From an uncultured Lachnospiraceae bacterium (lineage in GTDB: Bacteria > Bacillota > Clostridia > Lachnospirales > Lachnospiraceae): a stretch of DNA of 64,000 bases. The notes beneath the pieces were generated by a model. That model saw only the letters and a program-made list of their open reading frames with translations, was not told the DNA's origin and ran no database searches. This document shows, one piece after another, positions 1 to 9,052 of this stretch. Position numbers and translations under genes: made by a program. The stretch lies in contig CANQRU010000006.1 of the NCBI GenBank assembly GCA_947626395.1, forward strand, positions 1-64,000. The letters run 5' to 3'. Within the stretch, counting starts at the first letter, position 1. Every line of letters begins with the position of its first letter.

Positions 1-2
1 TG

Positions 3-1118
3 GATTTGTTCCACAGGTATCTGTCTGACAACGGAGTGGATGACGGAAATATTATTCATATGAATCTGGAATCTCTGCGTTATCGTGACATTACTAATTA
101 CCTTGCATTCTATGATTATGTCAGTGAACGCATTCCGAAGAACGGAAAGGCCTATTTACTATTTGATGAGCTTCAGGCTGTGGAACATTGGGAAAAGGCA
201 ATCGAGTCATTTCGTCTCGATTTCGATGTGGATATCTATATCACCGGTTCCAATGCGTACCTGCTTTCCGCAGAATTTTCCACTCTGCTTTCCGGCAGAT
301 ATGTAGAAATCCGTATGCTGCCGCTGTCATTTAAGGAATTCCTGACCTTTTATAAGTTTGATCCTTCTGTTACGGTGGAAGAAAAATTTCAAAGATATCT
401 GCAGTTTGGCGGTATGCCGATTCTGCGGGAATACCGCTTCAACGAAGCGAGAAGCAACCAGGCTCTTGAAGGGATTTATTCTACCGTAGTGCTTCGGGAT
501 ATTCTGCAGCGTAACAATCAGGCGGATCAGGGAACACTGCAGAAGATTATGCTGTTCCTTTGTTCCAATATCGGCAGTATCGTTTCACCTAACAGCATCG
601 GAAATGTTTTGTCCAGCGAAGGGGATATTCTGATTGGTAAAAGAAAAAATATAGCTGGCAAAACGGTAGAGAAATATATCTCCATGTTACGCAGCGCATT
701 TATTATTTATTCTGTTGAAAGATACGACGTGAAAGGCAGGAAGCTATTGAAAACTCTGGGGAAAAATTATGTTTCGGATCTGGGCTTTCGGAATATGCTG
801 CTTGGATATCGCGGCGATGATCGGGGACATGTTCTCGAAAATATCGTATTTCTGGAACTGATTCGCCGCGACTACCGGGTATATATTGGAAAGGTCGGGG
901 AAACAGAAGTTGACTTTGTGGCGGAAAAACCCAACGATAAATTATATATCCAGGTAACGGAAAGCATGCAGTCGCCGGAGACACGCGAGAGGGAACTTAA
1001 GCCTCTGCGAATGATTCCGGACAATTACGAAAAGATCGTATTATCAATGGACAGAAACTATATTAATTCCTACGACGGGATCAAATCCCTTTTTCTGATC
1101 GACTGGCTGCTGTCTTAA
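3..1118 (+). CDS. AAA-family ATPase with DUF4143 C-terminus, 5' end outside window
   Basis: The frame is already open at the left edge, so the N-terminus with the Walker A loop is missing. Visible are a Walker B-like strand (LLFDELQ) and a sensor-like ITGSN segment, followed by the LSGRY...LPLSF stretch typical of AAA_14/DUF4143 proteins. The C-terminal half ends in a nuclease-like GETEVDFV segment that is common in DUF4143 domains. These ATPases are widespread in bacteria and archaea, often in variable regions, and their role is poorly defined. The family call rests on the overall pattern; the function is not inferred. Confidence 0.85.
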   Translation, partial: DLFHRYLSDNGVDDGNIIHMNLESLRYRDITNYLAFYDYVSERIPKNGKAYLLFDELQAVEHWEKAIESFRLDFDVDIYITGSNAYLLSAEFSTLLSGRYVEIRMLPLSFKEFLTFYKFDPSVTVEEKFQRYLQFGGMPILREYRFNEARSNQALEGIYSTVVLRDILQRNNQADQGTLQKIMLFLCSNIGSIVSPNSIGNVLSSEGDILIGKRKNIAGKTVEKYISMLRSAFIIYSVERYDVKGRKLLKTLGKNYVSDLGFRNMLLGYRGDDRGHVLENIVFLELIRRDYRVYIGKVGETEVDFVAEKPNDKLYIQVTESMQSPETRERELKPLRMIPDNYEKIVLSMDRNYINSYDGIKSLFLIDWLLS

Positions 1119-1160
1119 ACGTATAGTCATGGACAGCCTGAAGATTCATTCGAGGGGAAA

Positions 1161-1565
1161 ATGAATATGATTATTGATTTAATGATGGCAATCAGAAAAG
1201 GACGTCCGGTTTATTATCACAAGGATACAAATCAATTTGATTATTGGCCCTATTCTGAATTGGAATTAGGAAAATTAAAAGAGAATAAGCTGATTCCTTA
1301 TGAAAATGCGAATGATATCAAGCTCCCAACCTATGAGGAGATTGATCATAAGGATATTATGCGGTTTTATGTGAGAGAGTTTGTAGAAGATAAGACAATA
1401 CGGAAACAATTATTTGATATATTGAGGCGGGATGATTATATAGACGCTTATCTCGAAAAGCTGCGGGAATTGGATCTGTTCAACGATTTTATAGATGCCT
1501 GCGGGGATATCTATGTTCAGATTTTTGAAAAGTGGCGTAAAAAAAAAGAATTGGAATTTAAATGA
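1161..1565 (+). CDS. UPF0158-like hypothetical protein
   Basis: A 134-residue acidic, largely helical protein with no signal peptide or membrane segment. The middle (IPYENANDIKLPTYEEIDHKD) followed by a charged helical C-terminus resembles UPF0158 proteins, whose function is unknown. GAGGGG lies 3 bases before the first ATG and about 9 before a second in-frame ATG at 1167, so the start is probably 1167 (132 residues). It follows the DUF4143 ATPase by 42 bases and may be co-transcribed. The A+T-rich codon use differs from the GC-richer core genes and suggests accessory origin. Confidence 0.65.
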   Translation: MNMIIDLMMAIRKGRPVYYHKDTNQFDYWPYSELELGKLKENKLIPYENANDIKLPTYEEIDHKDIMRFYVREFVEDKTIRKQLFDILRRDDYIDAYLEKLRELDLFNDFIDACGDIYVQIFEKWRKKKELEFK

Positions 1566-1755
1566 CAGAACGGACAAATTCACCTGTTTTGGGGCATACC
1601 TCTTGACATTTCTTAGCTGGACTTTGTATCAGTACCGGAAATGTACGGTCAGCAAGACGGTATGAATTAATTCGAGGAGAGCGCGAAATCATTGCGGAAA
1701 AGAAGAATAGATTTCTTTTTAAAATAAAAGAGTCATAGTTGCCCTTTCATCAATG

Positions 1756-1764
1756 TGATATACT
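1756..1764 (+). promoter_or_regulatory. possible extended -10 promoter
   Basis: TGATATACT fits an extended -10 (TGnTATACT) and lies 55 bases before the kinase start at 1820. No good -35 hexamer sits 16-18 bases upstream. The rest of the 254-base gap (1566-1819) holds no convincing gene. Confidence 0.35.
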
Positions 1765-1819
1765 GAATATGCGGCAATAAGAGAAGCCGGCTATCGCATT
1801 TGTAAAGGGGAGAAGAACC

Positions 1820-2938
1820 ATGGCGGATAGTACGGAAATGTTCCATGGAGATGAAAATTCTCCGGCAGGGGCAGATATGTTCCATGGAGGTGTAAATTTT
1901 CCGGCAGGGGCAGATATTCCTCAGCGTTCGGATATTCTCACAGAGTTAAACGCATTTGATATTCGGACCTTCGAAACCGTACAGCTTATCGATTCCACGC
2001 ATGATAGCTCAGACATCCGTCTGAATTATATCATTGACCGTAAATGGGTACTCAGATTCTGCAACGCGCCGGGAATGACAGAAAAGCGAATGAACGATCT
2101 GTACAGACTGATTGAGCGTTACCATGCTCTGGGTATCCAGTGTCCGCAGTTCCTTGCTGATTCCGAAGGCAGATTTCTACATCCATGGAAACAGATGATC
2201 TGTTATCTGTCTGAATATATTGACCGGCCGCTTGCGGGAGATAAAAAGCTGGCGGATGGGGAACGGCTGGTTCATGAGGTTCAGGAAAGCGTGGCAGGAT
2301 TTGCGGCAGAATACAGAGGCGTAGACTTGTCGGAAACGATGGGCATGTACAGCCTGTTTGAACTCAGCCCGTTTGATATTCCAAACGGGATCGATGAAAA
2401 AGAAGACAACTTCAATCAGCTGATCGCTTTGCTGCGGGCCGAAAAGGAAGACTGTCTCGCTGAAAGGCTCAGCAAAAGGCATGTGCAGGTTCGGAAGAAG
2501 CTGAAAGCGGTATACAGGAACTTACCGAGGTGTGTATTTCAGGGAGATGAAAACTTCTCGAATGTTCTGATCGATGAAAATGAGCGTTTTATTGGGTTTA
2601 TTGATTTCAATCTGGCGGGTACGGAAGTGATCGTCAACCAGCTTGTAAATCTGGCGGGATTTGACTACGACGAAAAGCATATGGAGCCGGAAGGCGCTCA
2701 GACCCGTCTGGCATTTGCGGTCAGCGGTTTCAAAAAGGACATGAACCGAATGCTACGAATCTACCATGCCACGGAGAGTGAAATGCAGGCGGCGCGCTGG
2801 TACGCCTGGATCGTCATGACGGCGAAATGGCCTGCGTTGTGCTATTTCCGCGAATGCATGAAAGGTGCGCTGAGAAATGAAATCCTCGAAATGCTTTCAT
2901 TGATTGCCGCAATTCCGGAAGAGCAGTTGTTTGTTTGA
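1820..2938 (+). CDS. APH-family phosphotransferase (choline/aminoglycoside kinase fold)
   Basis: A 372-residue cytoplasmic kinase-like protein. The catalytic loop reads QGDENFSN: the usual leading His is Gln, but the catalytic Asp and downstream metal-binding Asn are kept. The second metal motif is GFIDFNLAG. These are the hallmarks of the APH fold, which phosphorylates small hydroxylated molecules; the substrate cannot be read from sequence, and similar genes are often over-annotated as resistance genes. A GGGGAGAA ribosome site precedes the ATG. The first 32 residues carry a duplicated 13-residue unit (1838-1915) outside the conserved domain. A strong promoter for thrS starts just downstream. 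Confidence 0.8.
   Translation: MADSTEMFHGDENSPAGADMFHGGVNFPAGADIPQRSDILTELNAFDIRTFETVQLIDSTHDSSDIRLNYIIDRKWVLRFCNAPGMTEKRMNDLYRLIERYHALGIQCPQFLADSEGRFLHPWKQMICYLSEYIDRPLAGDKKLADGERLVHEVQESVAGFAAEYRGVDLSETMGMYSLFELSPFDIPNGIDEKEDNFNQLIALLRAEKEDCLAERLSKRHVQVRKKLKAVYRNLPRCVFQGDENFSNVLIDENERFIGFIDFNLAGTEVIVNQLVNLAGFDYDEKHMEPEGAQTRLAFAVSGFKKDMNRMLRIYHATESEMQAARWYAWIVMTAKWPALCYFRECMKGALRNEILEMLSLIAAIPEEQLFV
1838..1915 (+). repeat. tandem 39-base duplication at the start of the kinase gene
   Basis: Two consecutive 39-base units (1838-1876 and 1877-1915) differ at only a few positions. They encode MFHGDENSPAGAD and MFHGGVNFPAGAD. Both units begin with an in-frame ATG, but the strong ribosome site lies before the ATG at 1820. 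The unit length keeps the frame, so copy-number change would only lengthen or shorten the leader. Confidence 0.9.
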
Positions 2939-2969
2939 TCCGCATTTGATCCGCATTTGCGGAAACTCC

Positions 2970-2998
2970 TTGACAAACCCGCCGCCTGCGCATATAAT
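2970..2998 (+). promoter_or_regulatory. sigma-A promoter of the thrS T-box leader
   Basis: TTGACA (2970-2975), a 17-base spacer and TATAAT (2993-2998) form a consensus vegetative promoter. Transcription should start near 3005, at the head of the T-box leader. Confidence 0.9.
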
Positions 2999-3003
2999 CG
3001 TTA

Positions 3004-3255
3004 ATGATAAGAAAACGCGCTGACGGGAACAGTAGCGGAGAGCGAACGGCCAGAGAGGGACGCATACGGTGGAAGCGTCCTGCGGGAGATTTCCGTGAAG
3101 ACCATCCCCGAGCGGCCCTTAATCGGGTCCGGTGAATCCGTTATCTTCACGAATGAAGTGGTCTGAGCGGCATGTCCGCTCACTCAATAAGGGTGGAACC
3201 GCGATTTGAAAATCGTCCCTTCTTGCAGCAGTTGCAGGAAGGGATTTCTTTGTAT
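3004..3255 (+). promoter_or_regulatory. T-box leader controlling thrS
   Basis: The leader has the conserved T-box bulge sequence AAGGGTGGAACCGCG at 3189-3203, preceded by a long structured Stem I region and followed by a terminator hairpin. T-boxes bind a specific tRNA and sense its charging through the free CCA end pairing with the T-box bulge. Position before thrS predicts threonine specificity. A GAAGACCATC context at 3097-3106 contains ACC (Thr) and is a reasonable specifier candidate. When uncharged tRNA-Thr binds, antitermination should switch thrS on. Confidence 0.93.
3216..3251 (+). terminator. T-box-regulated intrinsic terminator
   Basis: TCCCTTC...GGAAGGGA with an inner TGCA/TGCA pair forms a hairpin followed by ATTTCTTT. 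Its left arm directly follows the T-box sequence, the normal arrangement for exclusive terminator and antiterminator folds. Confidence 0.85.
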
Positions 3256-3341
3256 CTGCGTGCAGGAAAGACGCTTGCGACGCGATTCCTGTAATTTTCT
3301 CTTTCTGCGGAGCGGAGTACATTTTTATAAGAGAGGAGTTT

Positions 3342-5279
3342 ATGAACATGAAAGTAACCTTGAAAGACGGAAGCTTCAAAGAATACGCCCAGCCCATGCC
3401 GGTCATCGACATCGCGGCTGACATCAGCGCCGGGCTGGCCCGTGTGGCGTGCCTGGGCGAGATCGACGGCGAGGGCGCGGATCTGCGCACCGTGGTGGAT
3501 CACGACTGCACCCTGAATATTCTGACCGCCAAAGACGAAAAGGGACTGGCTGCCCTGCGCCATACGGCGAGCCATGTGATGGCTCAGGCGATCAAGCGCC
3601 TGTATCCGGGCGCGAAGCTGGCCATCGGTCCGTCTATCGCTGACGGCTTCTACTATGATATCGATTTCGAGGAGCCGATCACCGCGGAGGATCTGGAGAA
3701 GATCGAGGCGGAGATGAAGAAGATCGTGAAGGAGGCCCTGCCCCTTAAGCGCTACACCCTGCCCAGGGAGGAGGCCATCGCCTTCATGCAGAAGAAGGAA
3801 GAACCCTACAAGGTGGAACTGATCCAGGATCTGCCGGAGGACGCGGAGATCAGCTTCTATGAGCAGGGCGAGTTCACCGACCTGTGCGCCGGCCCCCACC
3901 TGATGAACACGAAGGATGTGGGCAAGGCCTACAAGCTGACCAGCATCGCAGGCGCTTACTGGCGCGGCGACGAGCATAATAAAATGCTGACCAGGATCTA
4001 TGCGACCGCCTTCGGCAAGAAAGAGGAGCTGGACGCTTATCTGACCATGCTTGAGGAAGCGAAGAAGCGCGACCACCGCAAGCTGGGCAAGGAACTGGGC
4101 CTGTTCATGCTGGCGGACGAAGGTCCCGGCTTCCCGTTCTTCCTGCCGAAGGGCATGGTGCTTAAGAACACGCTGCTGGAATACTGGCGCGAGGTTCATA
4201 AGCGGTACGGCTACATGGAGATCTCCACGCCGATCCTTTTGAACCGCGAGCTCTGGGAGCGCTCCGGACATTGGGAGCATTACAAACAGAATATGTATAC
4301 GACCGTGATCGATGAAATCCCCTTCGGCATTAAGCCGATGAACTGCCCAGGCGGAATGCTGGTCTATAAGAGCGAGCCCCATTCCTACCGCGAACTGCCG
4401 ATGCGCGTCGGCGAGCTGGGCCTTGTCCACCGCCATGAGAAATCCGGTACGCTTCACGGCCTGTTCCGTGTGCGCTGCTTCACCCAGGACGACGCCCATG
4501 TCTTCATGACGAGGGAGCAGATGGAGGACGTGATCCAGGAGACGGTCCGGCTTTTTGACGAGGTCTATTCCACGTTCGGCCTGCATTATGAGATCGAGCT
4601 TTCCACGATGCCGGAAGATCACATCGGCACGCTGGAGGAGTGGGAATACAATCAGAACGTCCTGAAAAATGCCATCACCGGCATGGGCAAGACCTTCACG
4701 ATCAATGAAGGCGACGGCGCGTTCTACGGCCCGAAGCTGGATTTCCATCTTTCCGACTGCCTCGGACGCACCTGGCAGTGCGGTACGATCCAGCTTGACA
4801 GTCAGCTCCCGGAGCGGTTTGAACTGGAGTACCAGGGTGCGGACGGACAGAAGCACCGTCCGGTGATGATCCACCGCGTGGTGTTCGGATCCATCGAGCG
4901 CTTCATCGGCGTGATCACGGAGCATTTCGCGGGCGCGTTCCCGACCTGGCTGGCGCCGGTGCAGGTGAAGGTGCTTCCGATCTCCGACAAATACGAGGAG
5001 TACGCCGCGCAGGTGGCGAAGCAGTTTGACAACGCCGGAATCCGCGTCGAGGCAGATTACCGTTCGGAGAAGATCGGCTACAAGATCCGCGAGGCGCAGC
5101 TTCAGAAGGTGCCCTATATGATCGTGGTCGGCCAGAAGGAAGCGGAGAACGGCGTGATCGCCGTCCGCAGCCGTTTCGCGGGAGACGAAGGCCAGAAGGA
5201 GATCGGAGCCTTTATCGCCGAACTGAAGGAAGAGATCGCTTCGAGAGTGATGCGGGAGGCGAAGGCGCAGGAAGCGTAA
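3342..5279 (+). CDS. thrS: threonyl-tRNA synthetase
   Basis: Charges tRNA-Thr in the cytoplasm. The 645 residues show the full bacterial layout: an N-terminal TGS domain (about 1-60), an editing domain with HTASH (H74, H78) and LCAGPH (C182, H186), a class II catalytic core with KPMNCPGGM and zinc ligands C335, H386 and H511, and a C-terminal anticodon-binding domain. All editing and zinc residues are present, so the enzyme should be active and able to clear Ser-tRNA-Thr. GAGAGGAG precedes two nearby ATGs (3342 and 3348); the second has the better spacing. Expression is controlled by the T-box leader at 3004-3255. Confidence 0.98.
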   Translation: MNMKVTLKDGSFKEYAQPMPVIDIAADISAGLARVACLGEIDGEGADLRTVVDHDCTLNILTAKDEKGLAALRHTASHVMAQAIKRLYPGAKLAIGPSIADGFYYDIDFEEPITAEDLEKIEAEMKKIVKEALPLKRYTLPREEAIAFMQKKEEPYKVELIQDLPEDAEISFYEQGEFTDLCAGPHLMNTKDVGKAYKLTSIAGAYWRGDEHNKMLTRIYATAFGKKEELDAYLTMLEEAKKRDHRKLGKELGLFMLADEGPGFPFFLPKGMVLKNTLLEYWREVHKRYGYMEISTPILLNRELWERSGHWEHYKQNMYTTVIDEIPFGIKPMNCPGGMLVYKSEPHSYRELPMRVGELGLVHRHEKSGTLHGLFRVRCFTQDDAHVFMTREQMEDVIQETVRLFDEVYSTFGLHYEIELSTMPEDHIGTLEEWEYNQNVLKNAITGMGKTFTINEGDGAFYGPKLDFHLSDCLGRTWQCGTIQLDSQLPERFELEYQGADGQKHRPVMIHRVVFGSIERFIGVITEHFAGAFPTWLAPVQVKVLPISDKYEEYAAQVAKQFDNAGIRVEADYRSEKIGYKIREAQLQKVPYMIVVGQKEAENGVIAVRSRFAGDEGQKEIGAFIAELKEEIASRVMREAKAQEA

Positions 5280-5432
5280 ATGCTCGGACTGTGGCAGTGG
5301 CATTTCCGGTGAATATTCGGGCAATAATGTTGCAGTTTATTCACATAAGAAAGAAACGTTACGGATATGCTTCTGCATATTGACGTGATACAGTAAGCAT
5401 ATTAGTAATCGCAGGAAAAGTTAACTGAAAAT

Positions 5433-5472
5433 GCGTCGGAATCGCGGCAAAAACGGTTCCGGCGCGTTTTAT
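5433..5472 (+). terminator. intrinsic terminator downstream of thrS
   Basis: A GCGTCGGAATCG / CGGTTCCGGCGC stem (pairing allowing G-U) is followed by GTTTTAT. It lies about 155 bases after the thrS stop and before tldD. The rest of this 290-base gap shows no gene. Confidence 0.75.
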
Positions 5473-5569
5473 CTGCTTGCCAGAATCATTTCTATACGGT
5501 ATACTTTTCCTATAAGCTTTTTCGAACATTTATGATTGATTAGCCAAATTTAAATATAAGGAGGCATCT

Positions 5570-7000
5570 ATGAAAGTAAAACCAAGTCCCTACATCCAGT
5601 CTGTCAGACCGCTTCTGAAGGAGCTGCTGGCAGAGCTTGAGAAGAGTTACCCCTACGCGTCGATCCTTGCGGCGGACAGCAGGGAGAAATCATACAGCGT
5701 GAACCGCCGTCTGTCATCCATAAGCGGCAGCGGCATGATGTCCGCCAGAGGATTTGTGGTAAAGGCATTTGACGGAAAGCACTGGTCGGAGCATTCCTTT
5801 AATGAGATCACAGAGGAAACGATCCCGGATATTCTCGCACAGATCCGTGAAACAGTTGCCATGTCGGCGGCGGCCATGCCGGCGGGGATCAAGGAGAACG
5901 AATACACGGCGCCGGAAGAGGAAGAGACGGTTTTCTCCGACAGTACTTCCTGTCAGAATGATCCGGAGGAGCTTGGCGACGACGTGATCCTGGAGAAAAT
6001 GAAAGCGGTCCGCGACCGCGGCCTGGCCGTAAACGGGCAGATCCTTGACTGCGTCGTCCGGATCAACTGGAACCGCACATCCAAATTATTCCTGTCGCCG
6101 AAGAAGGATCTGGAGCAGAATGTCCTCTGGACCACCGGAATGGCCGGGACGATCGCCGCGAAAGGGCAGGAGATCAAGAGCAGTTTCCGGTCCGTCTCGG
6201 CGCTGGGCGGAATGGAGCTTCTGGATCAGCTCGGCGCGGATGTGGAAGAAGCGGCGAAGACGACGATCGAACTTCTGGACAGCCTGCCTATGGTCGCGGG
6301 CGAATACGACTGCGTCTGCTCGCCGGAGGTCACCGGTATGATCGTCCATGAGGCTTTCGGCCACGGCGTCGAGATGGATATGTTCGTGAAGAAGCGCGCC
6401 CAGGCGGAGAAATTCATCGGTCAGTACGTGGCGTCGCCCCTTGTGACCATGCATGACGGCGCAGCCGCCTATGAGCAGACCGGAAGCTATTTCTTTGACG
6501 ACGAGGGAACCATGGCCCATGATACGGTGGTGATCGACAAGGGCGTCCTTAAGACCGGCATCAGCGATTATCAGTCTGCACGGATCCTCGGTACGGAACC
6601 GACAGGCAACGGCCGCCGGGAGAGCTACCGCCGCAAGGCCTATACCCGCATGACCAACACCTGGTTTGAGGGCGGCACGGACAGCGTGGAGGACATGATC
6701 GCATCCATCGATTACGGCTTCCTGCTGGAACAGCCCAGAAGCGGCATGGAAGATCCGAAGAACTGGGGCATCCAGTGCATGGTCAGTATCGCCAGGGAGA
6801 TCAAAGACGGCAAGCTTACCGGCAAAATCTTCTCGCCAATCGTGCTGACCGGCTATGTGCCGGATCTTCTGAAATCCATCAGCATGATGTCGCCGTCGCC
6901 GGAGCTGTCCGGAAGCGGATTCTGCGGCAAAGGCTACAAAGAGTGGGTCAAGGTGTCCGACGGCGGTCCTTATATGAAGGCGCGGATCCGGCTGGGATGA
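5570..7000 (+). CDS. tldD: TldD/PmbA-family metalloprotease, TldD subunit
   Basis: The 476-residue catalytic subunit of a TldD-TldE protease. The HExxxH zinc motif is HEAFGH (H260, E261, H265), and a late cysteine at C452 (SGFCGK) matches the usual third zinc ligand. In E. coli TldD/E degrades unfolded peptides and matures microcin B17 and CcdA. An AAGGAGG ribosome site sits 6 bases before the ATG. The partner tldE follows 28 bases later, so the two are almost certainly one operon. No RiPP precursor or maturation enzyme lies nearby, so a general peptide-degrading role is more likely than toxin processing. Confidence 0.93.
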   Translation: MKVKPSPYIQSVRPLLKELLAELEKSYPYASILAADSREKSYSVNRRLSSISGSGMMSARGFVVKAFDGKHWSEHSFNEITEETIPDILAQIRETVAMSAAAMPAGIKENEYTAPEEEETVFSDSTSCQNDPEELGDDVILEKMKAVRDRGLAVNGQILDCVVRINWNRTSKLFLSPKKDLEQNVLWTTGMAGTIAAKGQEIKSSFRSVSALGGMELLDQLGADVEEAAKTTIELLDSLPMVAGEYDCVCSPEVTGMIVHEAFGHGVEMDMFVKKRAQAEKFIGQYVASPLVTMHDGAAAYEQTGSYFFDDEGTMAHDTVVIDKGVLKTGISDYQSARILGTEPTGNGRRESYRRKAYTRMTNTWFEGGTDSVEDMIASIDYGFLLEQPRSGMEDPKNWGIQCMVSIAREIKDGKLTGKIFSPIVLTGYVPDLLKSISMMSPSPELSGSGFCGKGYKEWVKVSDGGPYMKARIRLG

Positions 7001-7028
7001 TGAATGAAAATATCAGAAGGAGAAAACT

Positions 7029-8315
7029 ATGATCAATAAAATTTTATCAGCCCTCAAAGAGCTGGATATCAACACATACAGCATTACAGAGACCCGCTCC
7101 TGGTCTGCGGAGGCGTTTTTCATCCGCAGAACCATGGATCTGAAGCGGCGCACTACGTTAAAAGACTATATGGTCAGCGTCTATGTGGAGTCGGAAGAAA
7201 ACGGACAGAAATTCGTCGGCGATTCCGTCGTGCCGGTCTATCCGGGAATGGACGACGCGGAGCTGAAGGAAACGCTTCGCTCCGCGCATCATGCCGCGTC
7301 TTTCGTCCGTAATCCCTATTATCCGCTCTTTGACAGCGGGAAGAGGGAAATGGTCCCGTCGAAGAGCGCATTCGCGGGAAAGACGCTGGAGGAAGCGATC
7401 CAGTTCATGGCGGAAGCTTTATTTTCCTGCGATACGGAAGAGGACGCCTTCGTCAATTCCGCGGAGTTCTTCGCGGTAAAGAAGATCATGCGCGTGGTGA
7501 ATTCCGCGGGCACGGACGTGAGCTGGGAGACCTTTAATGTCAACGGCGAGTATGTGATCCAGTGCCTGGCGCCGGAGGATGTGGAGACGCATCATATCTT
7601 TAATTTCGGGGAGCCGGACATCAGGACGTTCCGCGCCGACGTGGAACACGCCATGAAGCAGACCAGGGACCGCGCCCACGCGAAGGAAGCGGCACCGGCC
7701 GGAAAGTATACGGTGATCCTGTCCGGCGATTCGCTGCGCACGGTTATGAGCTACTATGTGGACCGGGCGGACGCCGGTATGATCTACCAGCATTATTCGG
7801 ATTACGCAGTCGGCAGGAACGTGCAGGGAGAGCAGGTTGAAGGCGACCCGATGACGATCATCCTGAAGGCGGCCGAGCCCTACGACCGGCAGGGAATCCC
7901 GCTGCGCGACCGGACGCTTATGGAGAACGGCGTCATAAAGACGATTCCCGGCAGCGCCCGCATGGCTTATTATCTGGGGATTGAGCCGACCGGCGTCTAC
8001 CGCTGGATTCAGGTGCCGACCGGATCGGTGCCGTTTGAGGAAATGAAGAAGCAGCCGTATCTTCACATTGTGCTGTTCTCCGATTTCCAGATGGACTCCA
8101 TGACAGGTCATTTCGGGGGAGAGATCCGGCTTGCGTATCTGTATGACGGAGAGAACGTGAAGCTTGTCACCGGCGGTTCCATGAACGGAAGCATCCTGGA
8201 CGCGCAGCAGCACATGGTATTTTCGACTGACCGGTATCAGTCGGCGCTCTACGACGGTCCGTTCGCGGTGGCGATCAAAGACGTGACGGTGGCCGGGATC
8301 GGCGCGGAAGCGTAA
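7029..8315 (+). CDS. tldE: TldD/PmbA-family protein, non-catalytic TldE/PmbA subunit
   Basis: A 428-residue member of the same fold as the preceding gene but without an HExxxH motif, as expected for the TldE (PmbA) half of the heterodimer. The C-terminal region with FGGEIRLAYLYDGENVKLVTGGS matches PmbA-type beta-rich ends. In known complexes TldE shapes the central cavity while TldD holds the zinc site. An AGAAGGAGAA ribosome site precedes the start. Spacing to tldD indicates one transcript and a stoichiometric complex. Confidence 0.9.
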   Translation: MINKILSALKELDINTYSITETRSWSAEAFFIRRTMDLKRRTTLKDYMVSVYVESEENGQKFVGDSVVPVYPGMDDAELKETLRSAHHAASFVRNPYYPLFDSGKREMVPSKSAFAGKTLEEAIQFMAEALFSCDTEEDAFVNSAEFFAVKKIMRVVNSAGTDVSWETFNVNGEYVIQCLAPEDVETHHIFNFGEPDIRTFRADVEHAMKQTRDRAHAKEAAPAGKYTVILSGDSLRTVMSYYVDRADAGMIYQHYSDYAVGRNVQGEQVEGDPMTIILKAAEPYDRQGIPLRDRTLMENGVIKTIPGSARMAYYLGIEPTGVYRWIQVPTGSVPFEEMKKQPYLHIVLFSDFQMDSMTGHFGGEIRLAYLYDGENVKLVTGGSMNGSILDAQQHMVFSTDRYQSALYDGPFAVAIKDVTVAGIGAEA

Positions 8316-8388
8316 AGAAGTGAAAGTGGAAATGCGGTACTCTGGGCAGACAGCCTTATCGGAGTACAATTGAAATGGAGGCGACAGG

Positions 8389-8913
8389 ATGGCGGAGGGG
8401 AAATTAAGCGAGATCTATCTGGCTGGCGGCTGCTTCTGGGGTACGCAGCGGTATTTTGACTGCCTGGATGGAGTCGTGAAGACGGAGGTGGGCTATGCCA
8501 ACGGCAATACGGCGAATCCGACCTACGAGCAGGTGAAATACGAGCATACCGGCCATGCGGAGACCGTTCATGTCACGTACGATCCGGAGCGGATCACGCT
8601 GAAAGAACTGCTGGAGCAGTATTTCAAGGTCATCGATCCGACGCTTGTGAACCGCCAGGGCGGCGATGTGGGCGTACAGTACCGGACAGGAATCTATTAT
8701 ACGGATCCGTCGGACCGGACGGTGATCGATGCGGCGCTGAAAGAACTGCAGAAACAGTACGATAAGCCGCTGGCGGTCGAGGCACTGCCGCTCGCGAATT
8801 TCTATACGGCGGAGGAATACCACCAGAAGTATCTGGAGAAGAATCCGAACGGATACTGTCATATTTCTCCGGCTATGTTTTCGGCGGCAAGAGAGTGGAA
8901 GAGAGAAAGGTAA
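8389..8913 (+). CDS. msrA: peptide-methionine (S)-S-oxide reductase
   Basis: Reduces the S-epimer of methionine sulfoxide in proteins using thioredoxin-type reductant. The 174 residues carry the active-site motif GGCFWGTQ with catalytic C15, the GYANG segment and the QYRTGIYY...EEYHQKYL blocks that define MsrA. No MsrB domain is fused and no msrB lies next to it. A GGAGGCGACAGG ribosome site precedes the ATG. It follows tldE by 73 bases with no obvious terminator, so it could be read with that operon. Cytoplasmic. Confidence 0.97.
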   Translation: MAEGKLSEIYLAGGCFWGTQRYFDCLDGVVKTEVGYANGNTANPTYEQVKYEHTGHAETVHVTYDPERITLKELLEQYFKVIDPTLVNRQGGDVGVQYRTGIYYTDPSDRTVIDAALKELQKQYDKPLAVEALPLANFYTAEEYHQKYLEKNPNGYCHISPAMFSAAREWKRER

Positions 8914-8955
8914 CCGGATGGCCGCGGTATGCGGCGCCATTCAAATGAACGATTT

Positions 8956-9020
8956 GGACGCATAGCTGCTGCCAAGATGTATATGAGATGGACGCATAGC
9001 TGCCAAGTGTATAAGAAATC
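8956..9020 (+). repeat. imperfect tandem repeat between msrA and the next gene
   Basis: Two copies, 8956-8989 and 8990-9020, share GGACGCATAGCTGC followed by CCAAG-TGTATA-GA-AT. The second lacks three bases. It lies in the 139-base intergenic region; no function is assigned. Confidence 0.85.
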
Positions 9021-9052
9021 AAGCAGAATAAAGTACTGGGGAGTACGCATTT

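Noticed and set aside
1600-1728. Possible decayed gene (frames reading LTFLSWTLYQYRK and RYELIRGEREIIAEKKNRF)
   Set aside because: The two fragments are in different frames and match nothing I recognise, so they were not called.
3180-5324. 714-residue minus-strand reading frame
   Set aside because: It lies opposite thrS, whose complete domain set is on the + strand. The frame is rich in His, Arg and Leu, as expected for a complement shadow, and has no recognisable domain.
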